Notes: a model not told the origin generated them from the sequence alone. A stretch of DNA of 49,748 bases from Acidobacteriota bacterium (GCA_003224525.1 QHZB01000182.1:1-49748); one strand, 5' to 3'; shown: positions 26,056 to 36,068, numbered from the stretch's first letter. Translations and numbers: made by a program.

Positions 26056-26364
26056 ACGGCGATTTCTCACAGATTTCTTTTCGGACAGGGCCGGAAAGAA
26101 TTTTGAGAATCAGCGGGAACTGCCAGGGTGGTGAATCCGCAAGCGGAACCACTCTCCCACATTGGCGAGTATCAAGAGAAGGAAGTGTCCTGAAGGATTA
26201 AAAAAGCGGCTTCCAAAAAAGTCCTTCTCCTACTCTTGAGGAACAAATTTTAACCCATGTTTTATCAGCTAGTTACGGAAGCCCTGTTCCTCACCTGTTT
26301 GACCCGCGCATCGCGGGTCCGTTGCTAAGAACTAAAAACTGACAACTAAGAATTCCCGAATTCC
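26056..26364. other. Convergent intergenic region with a hairpin at 26301-26319
   Basis: About 310 bases between the 3' ends of mnmA and the leftward DUF948-like gene. GACCCGCG (26301-26308) pairs with CGCGGGTC (26312-26319) around CAT, eight perfect pairs; no U run follows on either strand, so a terminator is only possible. Bases 26326-26350 contain an AAGAACTAAAAACTGACAAC-type stretch that recurs in other gaps of the window. I see no gene here. Confidence 0.45.
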
Positions 26365-26877
26365 CTAAATGAAGAGTTCTTCTTCCTGCTGTTCGCGCGG
26401 TTCGTCACCCTGTCGGCGCCTGCGGCGCGACCGCAGAATATCGAGCCCGACCTTAATGCCCTGCACCAGCGCCGACGCCTTCTGCACTGGCCGCCAGAAA
26501 CTGTGCTTGATCTTCGCGCCCGCATCTTCCACTGCCTCGAGCGTCCCGGTCAGGATTCGATCCACCTGCACCAACTGTCCGCGAAGTCGATCCGCGGCAT
26601 CCGTGAACACGCGGTCTATCTTTTGCGCCTGCCCCCGCGCCAAATACACGATGTGCGAAGCGTCATTCACCATGCTGGAGATTTTCGGCTGCGTGTCGTC
26701 CAGAAGAATCTGCACGCGCGTCAGAATGGGGCCGACTCGCGAATGCAAATCGCCCACCAGACGATTCACATTTTCCGTCGTGCGCCGAAGATGAAAAAAC
26801 AACGCCGCCAGGATCACAACTTGCACAACCAGGGCAATCGCCGCGACGATGCTGAATAACTCGAGCCAGAATTGCAT
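26365..26877 (-). CDS. DUF948-like membrane-anchored coiled-coil protein
   Basis: 170 residues with one N-terminal membrane helix (about 8-30, SIVAAIALVVQVVILAALFF) and a long amphipathic helical region (about 35-130) containing VNRLVGDLHSRVGPILTRVQ, the pattern of DUF948 proteins. The C terminus is basic and then acidic (RSRRRRRQGDEPREQQEEEL). The orientation is probably short outside or inside helix with the coiled coil in the cytoplasm, but this is not settled. It follows the YtxH-like gene by about 58 bases on the same strand; the two families are often neighbours and are linked to envelope or general stress. Function unknown. Confidence 0.8.
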   Translation of the reverse strand: MQFWLELFSIVAAIALVVQVVILAALFFHLRRTTENVNRLVGDLHSRVGPILTRVQILLDDTQPKISSMVNDASHIVYLARGQAQKIDRVFTDAADRLRGQLVQVDRILTGTLEAVEDAGAKIKHSFWRPVQKASALVQGIKVGLDILRSRRRRRQGDEPREQQEEELFI

Positions 26878-26935
26878 ACCTGCCCCACCCGCCTCACTAA
26901 GAGACGGAACCTCGTGCTACCGCTTTCCCGCGCCT

Positions 26936-27223
26936 CTAGGACTTCGATTCTCGCAGATACGCTTCGCGTCCGGCTTCCACTGCCGCCGAGATGGAATCTT
27001 TTTTGCGCACCGCAACTTCCTTGCCGCGCTCGACCAACTCATCTGCGCGCTCACGCAGTTCGCGGGCTTTCTTCTGCGCGTAATCTTTGCCCTCATCCGC
27101 CTTCTTCGACAGAAAATCCCTTGTCTCTTCACCGGACTTGGGCGCAAACAAAATCCCGGCAAGTGCTCCAACTCCCAGCCCTACCAGGAAATAAGTCACC
27201 TTGGAACCCACATTGTCCGCCAT
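26936..27223 (-). CDS. YtxH-like small membrane protein
   Basis: 95 residues starting at the ATG at 27223, which has GGAGG five bases upstream; an earlier GTG at 27271 is less likely. A glycine-rich membrane segment (about 7-25, VTYFLVGLGVGALAGILFAP) with the KSGEETR turn leads into a highly charged helix rich in Lys, Glu and Arg up to the end. This is the YtxH/GvpP-like layout associated with stress in other bacteria. It shares its strand and neighbourhood with the DUF948-like gene and probably its transcript. Confidence 0.85.
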   Translation of the reverse strand: MADNVGSKVTYFLVGLGVGALAGILFAPKSGEETRDFLSKKADEGKDYAQKKARELRERADELVERGKEVAVRKKDSISAAVEAGREAYLRESKS

Positions 27224-27301
27224 AGCATCCTCCACAGAAACCGTAGCATAGCAGTTGTAAGCACGCAACACATCCTAACCGCTATATCAACCGGAAACTG
27301 G

Positions 27302-29149
27302 TTACGGTATGTTCGCAGCGCCAAGCTGGCTAAGTATTTTTTCTGCATTCTTCCGTGAAATAACGCTGCTCAATTTTTCCAGCCCCGCCCTCTGAATATT
27401 GGCAACGCTCCCAAATTCCTTTAATAGTTTCTGCGCCGTCCTTACCCCCACGCCAGGGATTTCGCTGAGCGCCGTTTGCGTTTGCCGCTTCCCGCGCCGC
27501 TGGCGGTGAAAGGTGACTGCAAAACGATGCGTCTCATCACGAATCTGCTGAATCAGGTGCAACACCGGCGAATGCCGTTCCAACACGATCGGCTCGTCTT
27601 CCTGTCCCAGAACGTAAAGAATCTCCTCCTTTTTCGCTATACTCGCGACCGGCTGATTGATGATCTGCAGCGATTCGAGCGTCTGCGCCGCGGCGTGAAG
27701 CTGCCCGATACCGCCATCAATCAAGATCAGCCCGGGCAATTCTTTCTTCTCTTCCTGCAACCGGCGATACCGGCGGCTGACGGCCTCGCGCATGCTGGCA
27801 AAGTCGTCGTTCTGCCCCGGAACATTTCCGTTGGCTCCTTCCTCCCCGCGCCCTTCATCCCCACGAATGATGAATTTGCGGTAATCCGATTTCTTCATGC
27901 GCCCTTTTTCCCAAACCACCATGGACGCAACCGTGTCGGTTCCTTGTATATGCGAAATGTCAAAGCTCTCGATGCGCCGCGGCTCTTCCGCCAGATTGAG
28001 CGCATTCTGCAGCGCCTCGCCAATCGCTTTCGACGTCGGCTTCAAAACACGGAATCGCTGTTCGAAGGAATGCTTCGCGTTGCTCTCCACGAGATCGAGG
28101 AAAGCCCGCTTGGTCCCGCGCTGCGGCGTGAAGATTTCCACTTTGTGTCCCGCGCGCTCCGTCAGCGTCGCTTCCAGCAACTCGCGATCTTCAAAATCCG
28201 CCGAGACGTGAATCGCTTTCGGCAGATATTCCGCTTCCAGATAGAGCTGCTTCAGAAGAGAAGGCACGAACTCCTGCGGATCAAACTCTTCCAGTTCTTC
28301 CCAATAAAATTCGCGGCGATCCACCACACGCCCGCCGCGCAAGTGGAAAAGGTCCGCAGCGACGAGCGGTGGTTCGGCGTAATAAGCAAGAACGTCGGTG
28401 TCATCTCCTTGCGCTGCGGCAATGCGTTGCCGTTCTTCGATGTCTTCCAGCGTGCGCAACAAATCGCGGTAAGCGGCCGCCTGTTCGAACAGCTCCTTCT
28501 CCGCCGCTACCGCCATCCGCTGTTCGAGACTCTTGATCAAGTCGTGCCGGCGCCCTTCGAGAAACAACCGCACATCGCGCGCGGCTTCCGCATAGCGTTC
28601 GTCCGTCGTGAGCCCTGCCACGCAAGGCCCAAGGCACCGCTTGATGTAGTACTGCAGGCAAGGCCGCGGGTGGCTGCGCTTCAGATCGACGGTGCAGGAA
28701 GGAACGAGGAACCGCTTGTGAACGAAATGCAGAATGCGGCGGGCCAGGCTTGAAGGAAAATACGGCCCGAAATAGAGTGACCCGTCTTTCTTGACGCGCC
28801 GCGTGAAGTACACGCGAGGATATTTCTCCGCCGCCGTGAACTTGATATAGGGATAGGTCTTGTCGTCGCGCAGCACGACGTTGAATTTCGGCCGATACTG
28901 CTTGATCAGATTGTGCTCGAGCGCCAGCGCTTCGCGCTCGTTGCCCACGACAATGGTTTCCAGATCGGCGATCTCTCGCGCCAGCGACCCGGTCTTGGCG
29001 TCGATCCACCGCGATTCCAGGAAGTAAGAACGCACGCGGCTGCGCAGGTTGCGCGCCTTGCCCACGTAAAGGACCGTCCCACCGGCATCCTTGAAGAGAT
29101 AGACGCCCGGGTTTTCCGGAAGCTGCGCGGCTTTTTCGCGGGGTTCCAT
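27302..29149 (-). CDS. uvrC: UvrABC excinuclease subunit C
   Basis: UvrC makes both incisions around a lesion after UvrA and UvrB have marked it. The 615-residue protein has the GIY-YIG nuclease domain at the N terminus (NPGVYLFKD..., GTVLYVGKARNLRSRV, about 13-50), the conserved four-cysteine-like area CLQYYIKRCLGPC (about 163-175), a UVR motif that binds UvrB (about 205-240), the RNase H-like nuclease with LILIDGGIGQLHAA (about 475-488) and a C-terminal helix-hairpin-helix pair (SEIPGVGVRTAQKLLKEFGS). Length is normal. uvrA is 4 kb away on the same strand; uvrB is not in the window. Confidence 0.96.
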   Translation of the reverse strand: MEPREKAAQLPENPGVYLFKDAGGTVLYVGKARNLRSRVRSYFLESRWIDAKTGSLAREIADLETIVVGNEREALALEHNLIKQYRPKFNVVLRDDKTYPYIKFTAAEKYPRVYFTRRVKKDGSLYFGPYFPSSLARRILHFVHKRFLVPSCTVDLKRSHPRPCLQYYIKRCLGPCVAGLTTDERYAEAARDVRLFLEGRRHDLIKSLEQRMAVAAEKELFEQAAAYRDLLRTLEDIEERQRIAAAQGDDTDVLAYYAEPPLVAADLFHLRGGRVVDRREFYWEELEEFDPQEFVPSLLKQLYLEAEYLPKAIHVSADFEDRELLEATLTERAGHKVEIFTPQRGTKRAFLDLVESNAKHSFEQRFRVLKPTSKAIGEALQNALNLAEEPRRIESFDISHIQGTDTVASMVVWEKGRMKKSDYRKFIIRGDEGRGEEGANGNVPGQNDDFASMREAVSRRYRRLQEEKKELPGLILIDGGIGQLHAAAQTLESLQIINQPVASIAKKEEILYVLGQEDEPIVLERHSPVLHLIQQIRDETHRFAVTFHRQRRGKRQTQTALSEIPGVGVRTAQKLLKEFGSVANIQRAGLEKLSSVISRKNAEKILSQLGAANIP

Positions 29150-29227
29150 GGAAGCTCAAAACACAATTTTACAATCGCCAGACAACTTCCATCATACTAG
29201 ACCGAATCGGAGTACAGGGAGACCTCC

Positions 29228-29719
29228 GTGACAGGCATGCGATTCGGCAGGGCAACTCCTATTTTCGCTGCGGTTTTCCTGCTGTTGGCCGCGCGGTCGA
29301 TGCACGCGCAGGACTCGCCACAGGAGTCCTCCTCAAAACCAGCCAGCCCGCCCAACGACATGAAACCAAAATCCCCCGCCAAGCGAACGAAAGATTCCGC
29401 CACGCAAAACGCCCCGGACCAGCCAGCTTGGGATCCGCTGCGTGCGGAGAAAGATCTCGAAGTCGGTCAGTACTACATGAAGAAGGGCGATTTAGATGCG
29501 GCCATCGATCGTTTCCAGGACGCCACGGCAGCGAAACCCGGTTACGCCATTCCGTTTCGGTACCTCGCCGAAGCCCAGGAAAAAAAGGGGCTGAAGAAGC
29601 AAGCCATCAAATCTTACCAGCGCTATCTGGATCTGTATCCCCACGCCGAAGACGGCGACAAGGTTCGAAAGAAAATCGATAAGCTCTACAAGGAAGTCGG
29701 AAAAGAAAAAAAGTTGTAG
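29228..29719 (+). CDS. Exported TPR protein
   Basis: 163 residues. An N-terminal signal peptide (about 8-28, ending SMHAQD) suggests export. Residues 30-70 are Lys/Pro/Ser-rich and disordered. Residues about 75-155 form two or three tetratricopeptide repeats: EKDLEVGQYYMKKGDLDAAI, FRYLAEAQEKKGLKKQAIKS and a helix to the Lys-rich end. I chose the GTG at 29228, which has GGGAG six bases upstream; the ATG at 29237 is the alternative. It is divergent from uvrC. The fold resembles the BamD-like lipoprotein repeats but lacks a lipobox, so the role is unknown. Confidence 0.82.
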   Translation: MTGMRFGRATPIFAAVFLLLAARSMHAQDSPQESSSKPASPPNDMKPKSPAKRTKDSATQNAPDQPAWDPLRAEKDLEVGQYYMKKGDLDAAIDRFQDATAAKPGYAIPFRYLAEAQEKKGLKKQAIKSYQRYLDLYPHAEDGDKVRKKIDKLYKEVGKEKKL

Positions 29720-29746
29720 AGCCCTGATACTCCCCGGCCTCTCACC

Positions 29747-30523
29747 TCAGCGGGCGAGCCGGTCCAGGATGCGACGCACGCGCTCGAATTCCTCAAAACG
29801 CTTCTCTTCTTCTCGAAATTCCCGGGAATGAGACACCATGCTACAGCCCGAGCGGCGAGTCGGGTGCTTCACGTGCAGCATCTCGTGAAACAATACATAT
29901 TCCACCGCGCACGCCGGAACCCCCGGACGATCCATCCGCCGATTCAGCAGAATCTGATTTGGTCCGGGATCGTAACAGCCGAATTGCCGCCGCCAGCTCC
30001 GCGTGCTCCATCCGATATGCGGGCGCTGCAACCGTCCCTCAAAGTATTTGGCATTCAGCTCATCGAAAAGCCTGTCCAGATCGAAATGGTCTCCGCGCGG
30101 GTTCGTCGCCGCCAGCCGGACGCGCCCACTGCGCATTTGGTTCATGCGGCTGCGCGTGCGATCGGACCGCGCGTACTCCAGATACGCCTCGGTGAGCGCC
30201 CCGGAGGCTTTGCGCCGATACACGCGCGCAAGTAGCAGCGCGGCCGCGCCTTCCAGGACGGCCAGCGGCGCTCGCCGCAAGAGATCGGAGAAACGAACGT
30301 AAACGACTTCCTCCCGGCGCCGAATCGTCAGCACCAGACTGGAATAAGGATAAAACTCCACCCGGAAGCGCGGCGGACGGCCATCGCAACCCAGCCGCGT
30401 GAACATCCGCTGAAACAGCGAGCTCCCTCCCGGAACAAGACCACTTCTATTTCCCTTCGATCTCATGCGCTCACTGAATTCCTGGAGAGTTCCAGTTGAT
30501 TGCGAGCCCTCTACCTTCCCCAA
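29747..30523 (-). CDS. SprT-like zinc metalloprotease domain protein
   Basis: 258 residues. The C-terminal half (about 155-255) is SprT-like: DRLFDELNAKYFEGRL, then GCYDPGPNQILLNRRMD and the zinc site HEMLH (223-227) with a third ligand candidate H242 (SHSREF). The N-terminal 140 residues are basic, have no recognised domain, and are longer than in minimal SprT proteins. Family knowledge: relatives such as SPRTN cut proteins crosslinked to DNA; bacterial members are poorly characterised. Its place between uvrC and the uvrA operon makes a repair link attractive, but that is inference. It is convergent with the TPR gene 27 bases away. Confidence 0.78.
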   Translation of the reverse strand: MGKVEGSQSTGTLQEFSERMRSKGNRSGLVPGGSSLFQRMFTRLGCDGRPPRFRVEFYPYSSLVLTIRRREEVVYVRFSDLLRRAPLAVLEGAAALLLARVYRRKASGALTEAYLEYARSDRTRSRMNQMRSGRVRLAATNPRGDHFDLDRLFDELNAKYFEGRLQRPHIGWSTRSWRRQFGCYDPGPNQILLNRRMDRPGVPACAVEYVLFHEMLHVKHPTRRSGCSMVSHSREFREEEKRFEEFERVRRILDRLAR

Positions 30524-30693
30524 CCTTCTTCTTCTACTTCTCTATCCCTGTTGACATCTACCGCCTTGTTCCACCCAAAAACAAAAGACCAATCCTGTTC
30601 TCTGACTAAGAACCTAAAACTGGCACCATTCAGCCTCGAGGAACCCGGAAATAAATAAACCATCCTTCTTCTCTTACTGAAAACTGAAAACCA

Positions 30694-31215
30694 TCAGTTC
30701 TTCCTCCGCACCGGCGGAGGCGCAACTTTCTTTTTCGCCTTTTCCGCGTCATTCATCGCGTCACGAGTGCCCTCGGTCGCGTCGTCGAGATTGTCTTTAT
30801 AGAGTTCTCGTTCCGCCCCTTCGCTGGACAGTTTCTCCAGCACCACGAGAAATGCCTTCGTGCGCGCAGTCATCATGTCGATTCCCTGCCGGATATTCTC
30901 CTGTTTTTCGATCCCTAGTTGGATAAGGTCCGCCGCGTCGTCCACGCAGCCAGCGTAGGCATTCAGGAGCGAATTCAGCATGTCCCCGTGGCGGTTCGTG
31001 GATGGATGGTCCAACTCATACTGAAACTTCTTCAAGCGATCGTCGGCAAACGTCAGAAACAGTTTTATGCGTTCGTTGACCGTCTCCGCATCGCGAATCT
31101 TGTCCGCTTCCAGCGCCGAAAGATAGTCCTTCTGCAGCAGGGTTCCCGCGCGAACGAGCGGCGGCGCGGCCAGCATGCAGAAAGCCAGGAGAAGAAGATG
31201 TATTTTGAATTTCAT
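30694..31215 (-). CDS. Exported protein of unknown function, last gene of the uvrA block
   Basis: 173 residues with a signal peptide (about 1-23, LLLLAFCMLAAPPLVRAG). The mature part is helical and charged, with repeated Ala/Asp/Lys heptad-like segments (LSALEADKIRDAETVNERIK, DDRLKKFQYELDH), and ends in AKKKVAPPPVRRKN. No domain recognised. Its ATG overlaps the stop of the gene before it by four bases (ATGA), so both are probably translated together; they are both small exported helical proteins and may form one complex. Confidence 0.7.
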   Translation of the reverse strand: MKFKIHLLLLAFCMLAAPPLVRAGTLLQKDYLSALEADKIRDAETVNERIKLFLTFADDRLKKFQYELDHPSTNRHGDMLNSLLNAYAGCVDDAADLIQLGIEKQENIRQGIDMMTARTKAFLVVLEKLSSEGAERELYKDNLDDATEGTRDAMNDAEKAKKKVAPPPVRRKN

Positions 31216-31721
31216 GGTTGTTTCTCCGCTGCAGGCGTAGCCGCGTGCTCCGCAGGCCGGTGGGGAAATAGCATTTTCAGCAGCTCTTCCTCCATGGCAA
31301 GCAAATCCTGCCGGACGATCTGCAGCGGCGGCTTGTAGTCTTCGGGGGATACCAGCAATGTTTCATCCACCTCTCGAATCCCCTTCCGCACGTGCATCTG
31401 CAATTGCCGGTAACCGTTGGATTGCTTTTCGGCATCCGGGTGTTGCCTCTTCAACGCCTCGATCGCGGCGCGAACATTGTCCCGGTATTTTTCGAGCGTC
31501 ATGCCCACCGCGTTATAGTCGCCGGCTTTTCCGGCCCGGCGCGCTTCTTCAAGTTGTGCGTCCCCAAGTTTTTCAATTAATCTTGCCTTGCGAACCCCGT
31601 TCGTTTCGCGATCGAAGCGCGCCTGAAGGTCGGCCGGGCTCTCTGTGCCGCCCGGAGGCAGGATCGCAAGAAAAACAAGCACACCGCACACTGCACCCAG
31701 GGAGGTCCCGCCGGCCCTCAT
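31212..31721 (-). CDS. Exported helical protein of unknown function
   Basis: 169 residues. A hydrophobic N terminus (about 8-27, LGAVCGVLVFLAILPPGG) is likely a signal peptide. The rest is helical: DLQARFDRETNGVRKARLIE, LGDAQLEEARRAGKAGDYNA, LEKYRDNVRAAIEALKRQ, and ends in a Pro/Ala-rich tail. It does not match a family I know. It begins five bases after the stop of the TPR gene in the direction of transcription and overlaps the next gene, so it belongs to the uvrA-TPR transcript. Confidence 0.7.
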   Translation of the reverse strand: MRAGGTSLGAVCGVLVFLAILPPGGTESPADLQARFDRETNGVRKARLIEKLGDAQLEEARRAGKAGDYNAVGMTLEKYRDNVRAAIEALKRQHPDAEKQSNGYRQLQMHVRKGIREVDETLLVSPEDYKPPLQIVRQDLLAMEEELLKMLFPHRPAEHAATPAAEKQP

Positions 31722-31725
31722 CCGC

Positions 31726-33090
31726 TTACCTTTTCCGTTCTAGCATGCGTTGTAGCACCTTGCTCCGCTCCTTGGCCTGCCAGACCTGATCGGGATTTTT
31801 GTCCTGATCGAGTTCGAGAAACTTCTGGTAAGCCTCCAAAGCAAGCTTCGGCTGGTTCAGCTTATCGTAGCAAATCGCGCGGATAAACCAGACGCCCGCG
31901 CCCGGTTGTTCCATTTTGGCTATCTCGTCGAGCGTCGCCAGCGCCGCCGGATAATTTCCTCCCAGAAAAAACGTGGAGCCGAGGTCCTTCCAATACGCCA
32001 GCTTCTTGCCATCCAGACGCAGCGCGATACGCAGCTCCTTCTCCGCGGCGGCAAAGTCGCGTCTCTGGAGCAAGATGCGCCCCAAACCCCCGTGCAGTTG
32101 CGCGTCATTCGGTGCCAGAGCGAGAGCTTGCTGAAGGGTGGCGATCGAATCATCCCACTTCTTCCCGGCAATCTGGATGTCCGCGCGGAGCCTGAGCGAC
32201 TCGAGCGTAGGCTGCTTGCCGGCGTCCAGGCGGTCGAGTTCTGCGAGGGCCGCGTCGTTCTGCTGCAGTTCGACGAGAAGATGGATCAGTCGGCCGCGGG
32301 ACTCGGAATCACTGGGCGTGAGTTCGAGATAATCGCGGTACGCGCCTGCGGCTTCGGGCTTTTTCTGGGCGTCAAGGCTGTGCGCCAGTCCTTTGAGCGC
32401 TTCAGGCCCTTTCGGTTGAACTTCCTGCGCGCGCCGGAATCGAGCTTCGGCTTCTTCGGGCTTGCCCTCTCGAAGTGCCGCCCAACCCAGGTAGTCAAGG
32501 GCCATGATGTCGTCGGGATCCAGACGGATTAACGCCTCGAAGGATTCAGCAGCGCCGGCCCGATCGCCCGCGCGATCCAGCGCGACTGCCAGGAGATATC
32601 TGGGACGGCTTTGTGCCGGCAGCAGTTCGACCGCTTTACGAAGCGGCGCTATAGCAGCGGCGTCTTCCTGCTTGTCGAGAAGCAGCATTCCGAGATTCAG
32701 ATATGCCTCGGACATTTTTGGGTCGATGGCGAGAGTGCGTGCGTATTCGGCGCGAGCTTCGTCCGTTCTCTTCAACGCAGTGTAGACATAAGCGAGTTGA
32801 AAGTGCGCGTAAGCGAATTCAGGTTGGTCAGCGACAACTTTTTGCAGCGGAGCGATCGCCGCCTCAAAATTGCTTTTGTCGATGTCGCGCTGCGCTTCCT
32901 CCAGCAAGTCGTTAAGAGGATTCGCGACTCTTTGAGACTTTGACTGCGCGGCAGGTTTGGGTTTCGAAGCCGACTGTGCTCGAGCCGTCAGTTGGTTGCC
33001 TTGTAGTGGCGCAGCATACTGCGCTCCAGCAACGTATAAGCCGCACAGGAGAGTCCGTATTGCAATCGAACGGAAATCAGCGAGCTTCAT
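31726..33090 (-). CDS. Exported tetratricopeptide-repeat protein cotranscribed with uvrA
   Basis: 454 residues. The N terminus has a membrane/signal segment (about 10-28) and a Gln/Ala/Lys-rich stretch, followed by some ten TPR units from about 68 to 445, for example FEAAIAPLQKVVADQPEFAY, FQLAYVYTALKRTDEARAEY, and SEAYLNLGMLLLDKQEDAAA. TPR arrays are protein-binding scaffolds, here probably periplasmic. The ATG overlaps the TGA of uvrA by four bases (33087-33090). Two more exported proteins follow within nine bases. Why an exported scaffold is coupled to uvrA is not clear from sequence. Confidence 0.8.
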   Translation of the reverse strand: MKLADFRSIAIRTLLCGLYVAGAQYAAPLQGNQLTARAQSASKPKPAAQSKSQRVANPLNDLLEEAQRDIDKSNFEAAIAPLQKVVADQPEFAYAHFQLAYVYTALKRTDEARAEYARTLAIDPKMSEAYLNLGMLLLDKQEDAAAIAPLRKAVELLPAQSRPRYLLAVALDRAGDRAGAAESFEALIRLDPDDIMALDYLGWAALREGKPEEAEARFRRAQEVQPKGPEALKGLAHSLDAQKKPEAAGAYRDYLELTPSDSESRGRLIHLLVELQQNDAALAELDRLDAGKQPTLESLRLRADIQIAGKKWDDSIATLQQALALAPNDAQLHGGLGRILLQRRDFAAAEKELRIALRLDGKKLAYWKDLGSTFFLGGNYPAALATLDEIAKMEQPGAGVWFIRAICYDKLNQPKLALEAYQKFLELDQDKNPDQVWQAKERSKVLQRMLERKR

Positions 33091-36068
33091 GGTTCGGCCG
33101 GAGGAATCTTGGCTCCGTTGGAAATTGCAGCCGAAGGGCCTGCCGTTTTGGATGCGCCGTTCGCAGGGCGCTTTGCCTGGCCATTTCCGTTCAGCACCCG
33201 CGCAAGAAAGCGCCCCGTATGCGATTGCGTATTGCGTGCCACCTGCTCGGGAGTTCCCGTCGCAATGATCTTGCCGCCCTGGTCGCCTCCCTCGGGTCCC
33301 AGATCGATCAGCCAGTCCGCGGACTTGATGACGTCAAGATTATGTTCGATGACCAGCAGCGAAGCACCGCCCTCCAGCAGCTTCCGGAACGCGCTGAGCA
33401 GCTTGGCGATGTCATCGAAATGCAAACCCGTGGTCGGTTCGTCAAGGATATAGAGAATGCCCTCGTTGTCCGTCTGGCTGAGATGTGCGGCCAGCTTCAG
33501 GCGCTGCGCTTCTCCGCCGGAGAGCGTTGTCGCAGACTGCCCGAGACGCAGGTAGCCGAGGCCAATTTCATTCAAGACCCTGAGTTTGGAAACAATCTTG
33601 GGAACGTTGACGAAGAACGCCAGCGCTTCGCGAACCGTCAACTGCAATACCTCGTGAATATTCTTCCCGTGATACCGGGCTTCCAGAACTCCGCTCTTGA
33701 AGCGCGTGCCCCGGCACTCTTCGCAGATCAGCTCGACGTCTGCCAGAAACTGCATCTCCACGGTGACCGTGCCGTCGCCCTGGCAAGTTTCGCAGCGGCC
33801 TCCGGGCACGTTGAAGGAAAAATGACCGGGGCCGTAGCCGCGCCGTTTCGAATCGGGAGTATCCGCAAAAACTTCTCGAATCGCGTCGAACGCTTTGAGA
33901 TACGTGGCCGGATTCGAACGCGGTGTGCGCCCGATGGGCGATTGATCCACAATCACTACTTCCCGGACACTCGCATCGCCTTCCAGCCGCTCGCAGAATT
34001 CCTTGAGGCTGCTGCCCACGCGCTTGGCGCCAAGCGCCTTGTACAACACGTCATGGACGAGCGTGGATTTGCCGGAGCCGCTGACGCCGGTGACCACCGT
34101 GAGCGTTCCGAGCGGGATCATCAAATCCAGATCCTGCAGGTTGTGCAAACTTGCGCCGTAGAGGCGGAGGAATTTGCCCGCGGGTTTGTGGCGCACGTTG
34201 GGCACGGGAATCCGCAGATCTCCGCTGAGGTACCGGCCCGTTAGGGATTTATGCTCCTCAAGCATGGCCGCATATGATCCCGCAAACAGAAGCTTGCCGC
34301 CAAGTTCGCCCGCGCCGGGACCGAGATCAATGACGCAATCCGCCGCCTGGATGGTGTCCGGATCGTGCTCCACGACCAGCACCGTGTTCCCCAGATTGCG
34401 GAGCGACTTGAGAATATCGATCAGCCGTTCTGTGTCGCGCGGATGCAAGCCGATGGAAGGTTCGTCAAGCACGTAGAGTGCGCCAACCAGATGCGAACCG
34501 AGCGACGTCGCAAGCTGAATCCGCTGCGATTCTCCGCCGGAGAGCGTGGAGGTCAGTCGGTCGAGCGTGAGGTAATCGAGACCGACTTCATCCAGAAACT
34601 GTAAGCGCGTTCGAATCTCTTCCAGAATTCTGTCCGCGATTTTCAGCTGCTCTTCGGAGAGTTGCAAAGTGGAAAAGAAAACACGCGCTTCTTTAACGCT
34701 GAGCTTGCAAACCTCCGTGATGGCTTTTCCCGCCACGCGAACGGCGCGGGCCTCGGCGCGCAAACGTGTCCCGCCACATTCTGAACACCTCGCATAACCG
34801 CGGAAGCGGCTCAGGAAAACGCGGACATGCAGCTTGTATTTCTTGCGCTCCAGCAAGCTGAAAAAACCTTTGACCCCTTCGTACCCGTTCTCGGGGTCGC
34901 CTTCCAGAATCAAGCGGCGCTGTTCGGCAATCAGTTGTCGCCACGGCACGTTCGTCGGAATCCCGCGACCGCGCGCCCACTTTTTTGCTTCCTGGAAAAG
35001 CACACGGTAGCGAGGTTTCGTCCACGGCTCGATGGCGCCGTCGTCGAGAGACTTGCTCTGATCGGGCACGACCAGATTCAAATCGAAGTCGATGGTATTG
35101 CCGAATCCCTGGCAGCGCGGACACGCTCCGTACGGATTGTTGAAGGAGAAAAGCCGGGGTTCAGGTTCCTGGTAAAGTGTGCCGTCATTCTTGCATTCGA
35201 ACCGCTCGTTGAAGGTGAGCCGCTCGGCCGGATTCCCGGCATTGTCCGCGACGAATTCGAGAAGGGCCTCGCCCTGCCCTTCGCGGTAACAAATTTCGAT
35301 GGAGTCAACGAGTCGCGCCCGAGACTCTGGGTTGACGGCCAGACGGTCGACCAGGACGTAGACAGGTTTCGAAAAATCCACATCCAGCAGCGTTTCCGGC
35401 GAGGAGAATTCGTGGATTCGGCCCCCCTGGTAAAGCCGGTTGAAACCGCGCTTCCGAAGATCGAGCAAAGCCTGACGAAGGATTTCCGGAGGCGGAGGGT
35501 TGACGGTTTTCTTGGCGCCTCGTTTCGAAACCACCGCCCCCGCCGACGTCGCAACTCGAAACTGGTGCAAAACGTAAAATCGCCGCCCCGCTGCAAGCGA
35601 CAAAATGCGCGTCGCAATTTCGTCCGGATTGTCCCGGCGAACTTCCGCGCCGCATTTAGTGCAAAAAGTCTGCCCGCAGCGCGCGAAAAGCAGCCGCAGA
35701 TAATCGTAAATTTCCGTCGCCGTCGCCACGTTCGAGCGCGGATTCCGCGTTGAATTTTTCTGCCGAATCGCCACCGCCGGCGCGATCCCCGAAATTTCGT
35801 CCACATCCGGTTTTTCCATGCGCTCGAGAAATTGGCGCGCGTACGCGGACAACGATTCGACGTAGCGGCGTTGGCCCTCCGCGTAAATGGTGTCGAAGGC
35901 GAGCGAGGATTTTCCGGAGCCGCTGACGCCCGTGACCACGGTAATGGCGTTGTGCGGAATTTCGACGCTGATATTTTTGAGGTTGTGGACGCGGGCGCCG
36001 CGGACGCGGATGGACTCCTGCTCCGGCCGGACATCCGTAGTTGCGTGGGTAATCTCTTTGGTCGCCAA
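33087..36068 (-). CDS. uvrA: UvrABC excinuclease subunit A
   Basis: 993 residues, an ABC-type ATPase that scans DNA for damage and loads UvrB. Two complete nucleotide-binding halves are visible: Walker [21 protein letters not shown] (about 46-65) and [13 protein letters not shown] (about 660), signature motifs [16 protein letters not shown] and [16 protein letters not shown], and two DEPS/DEPT Walker B boxes ([20 protein letters not shown]). Zinc-module cysteines include CTKCG (near 150), [18 protein letters not shown], and the C-terminal CETCQGDG with CEECRGTR. The first gene of a four-gene leftward block. Length is slightly above E. coli UvrA (940) because of a longer C-terminal tail and insertion-domain differences. 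Confidence 0.97.
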   Translation of the reverse strand: MATKEITHATTDVRPEQESIRVRGARVHNLKNISVEIPHNAITVVTGVSGSGKSSLAFDTIYAEGQRRYVESLSAYARQFLERMEKPDVDEISGIAPAVAIRQKNSTRNPRSNVATATEIYDYLRLLFARCGQTFCTKCGAEVRRDNPDEIATRILSLAAGRRFYVLHQFRVATSAGAVVSKRGAKKTVNPPPPEILRQALLDLRKRGFNRLYQGGRIHEFSSPETLLDVDFSKPVYVLVDRLAVNPESRARLVDSIEICYREGQGEALLEFVADNAGNPAERLTFNERFECKNDGTLYQEPEPRLFSFNNPYGACPRCQGFGNTIDFDLNLVVPDQSKSLDDGAIEPWTKPRYRVLFQEAKKWARGRGIPTNVPWRQLIAEQRRLILEGDPENGYEGVKGFFSLLERKKYKLHVRVFLSRFRGYARCSECGGTRLRAEARAVRVAGKAITEVCKLSVKEARVFFSTLQLSEEQLKIADRILEEIRTRLQFLDEVGLDYLTLDRLTSTLSGGESQRIQLATSLGSHLVGALYVLDEPSIGLHPRDTERLIDILKSLRNLGNTVLVVEHDPDTIQAADCVIDLGPGAGELGGKLLFAGSYAAMLEEHKSLTGRYLSGDLRIPVPNVRHKPAGKFLRLYGASLHNLQDLDLMIPLGTLTVVTGVSGSGKSTLVHDVLYKALGAKRVGSSLKEFCERLEGDASVREVVIVDQSPIGRTPRSNPATYLKAFDAIREVFADTPDSKRRGYGPGHFSFNVPGGRCETCQGDGTVTVEMQFLADVELICEECRGTRFKSGVLEARYHGKNIHEVLQLTVREALAFFVNVPKIVSKLRVLNEIGLGYLRLGQSATTLSGGEAQRLKLAAHLSQTDNEGILYILDEPTTGLHFDDIAKLLSAFRKLLEGGASLLVIEHNLDVIKSADWLIDLGPEGGDQGGKIIATGTPEQVARNTQSHTGRFLARVLNGNGQAKRPANGASKTAGPSAAISNGAKIPPAEP

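Noticed and set aside
27476-28753. Long 425-residue rightward frame opposite uvrC
   Set aside because: Antisense to the conserved UvrC core; no signal of an independent gene.
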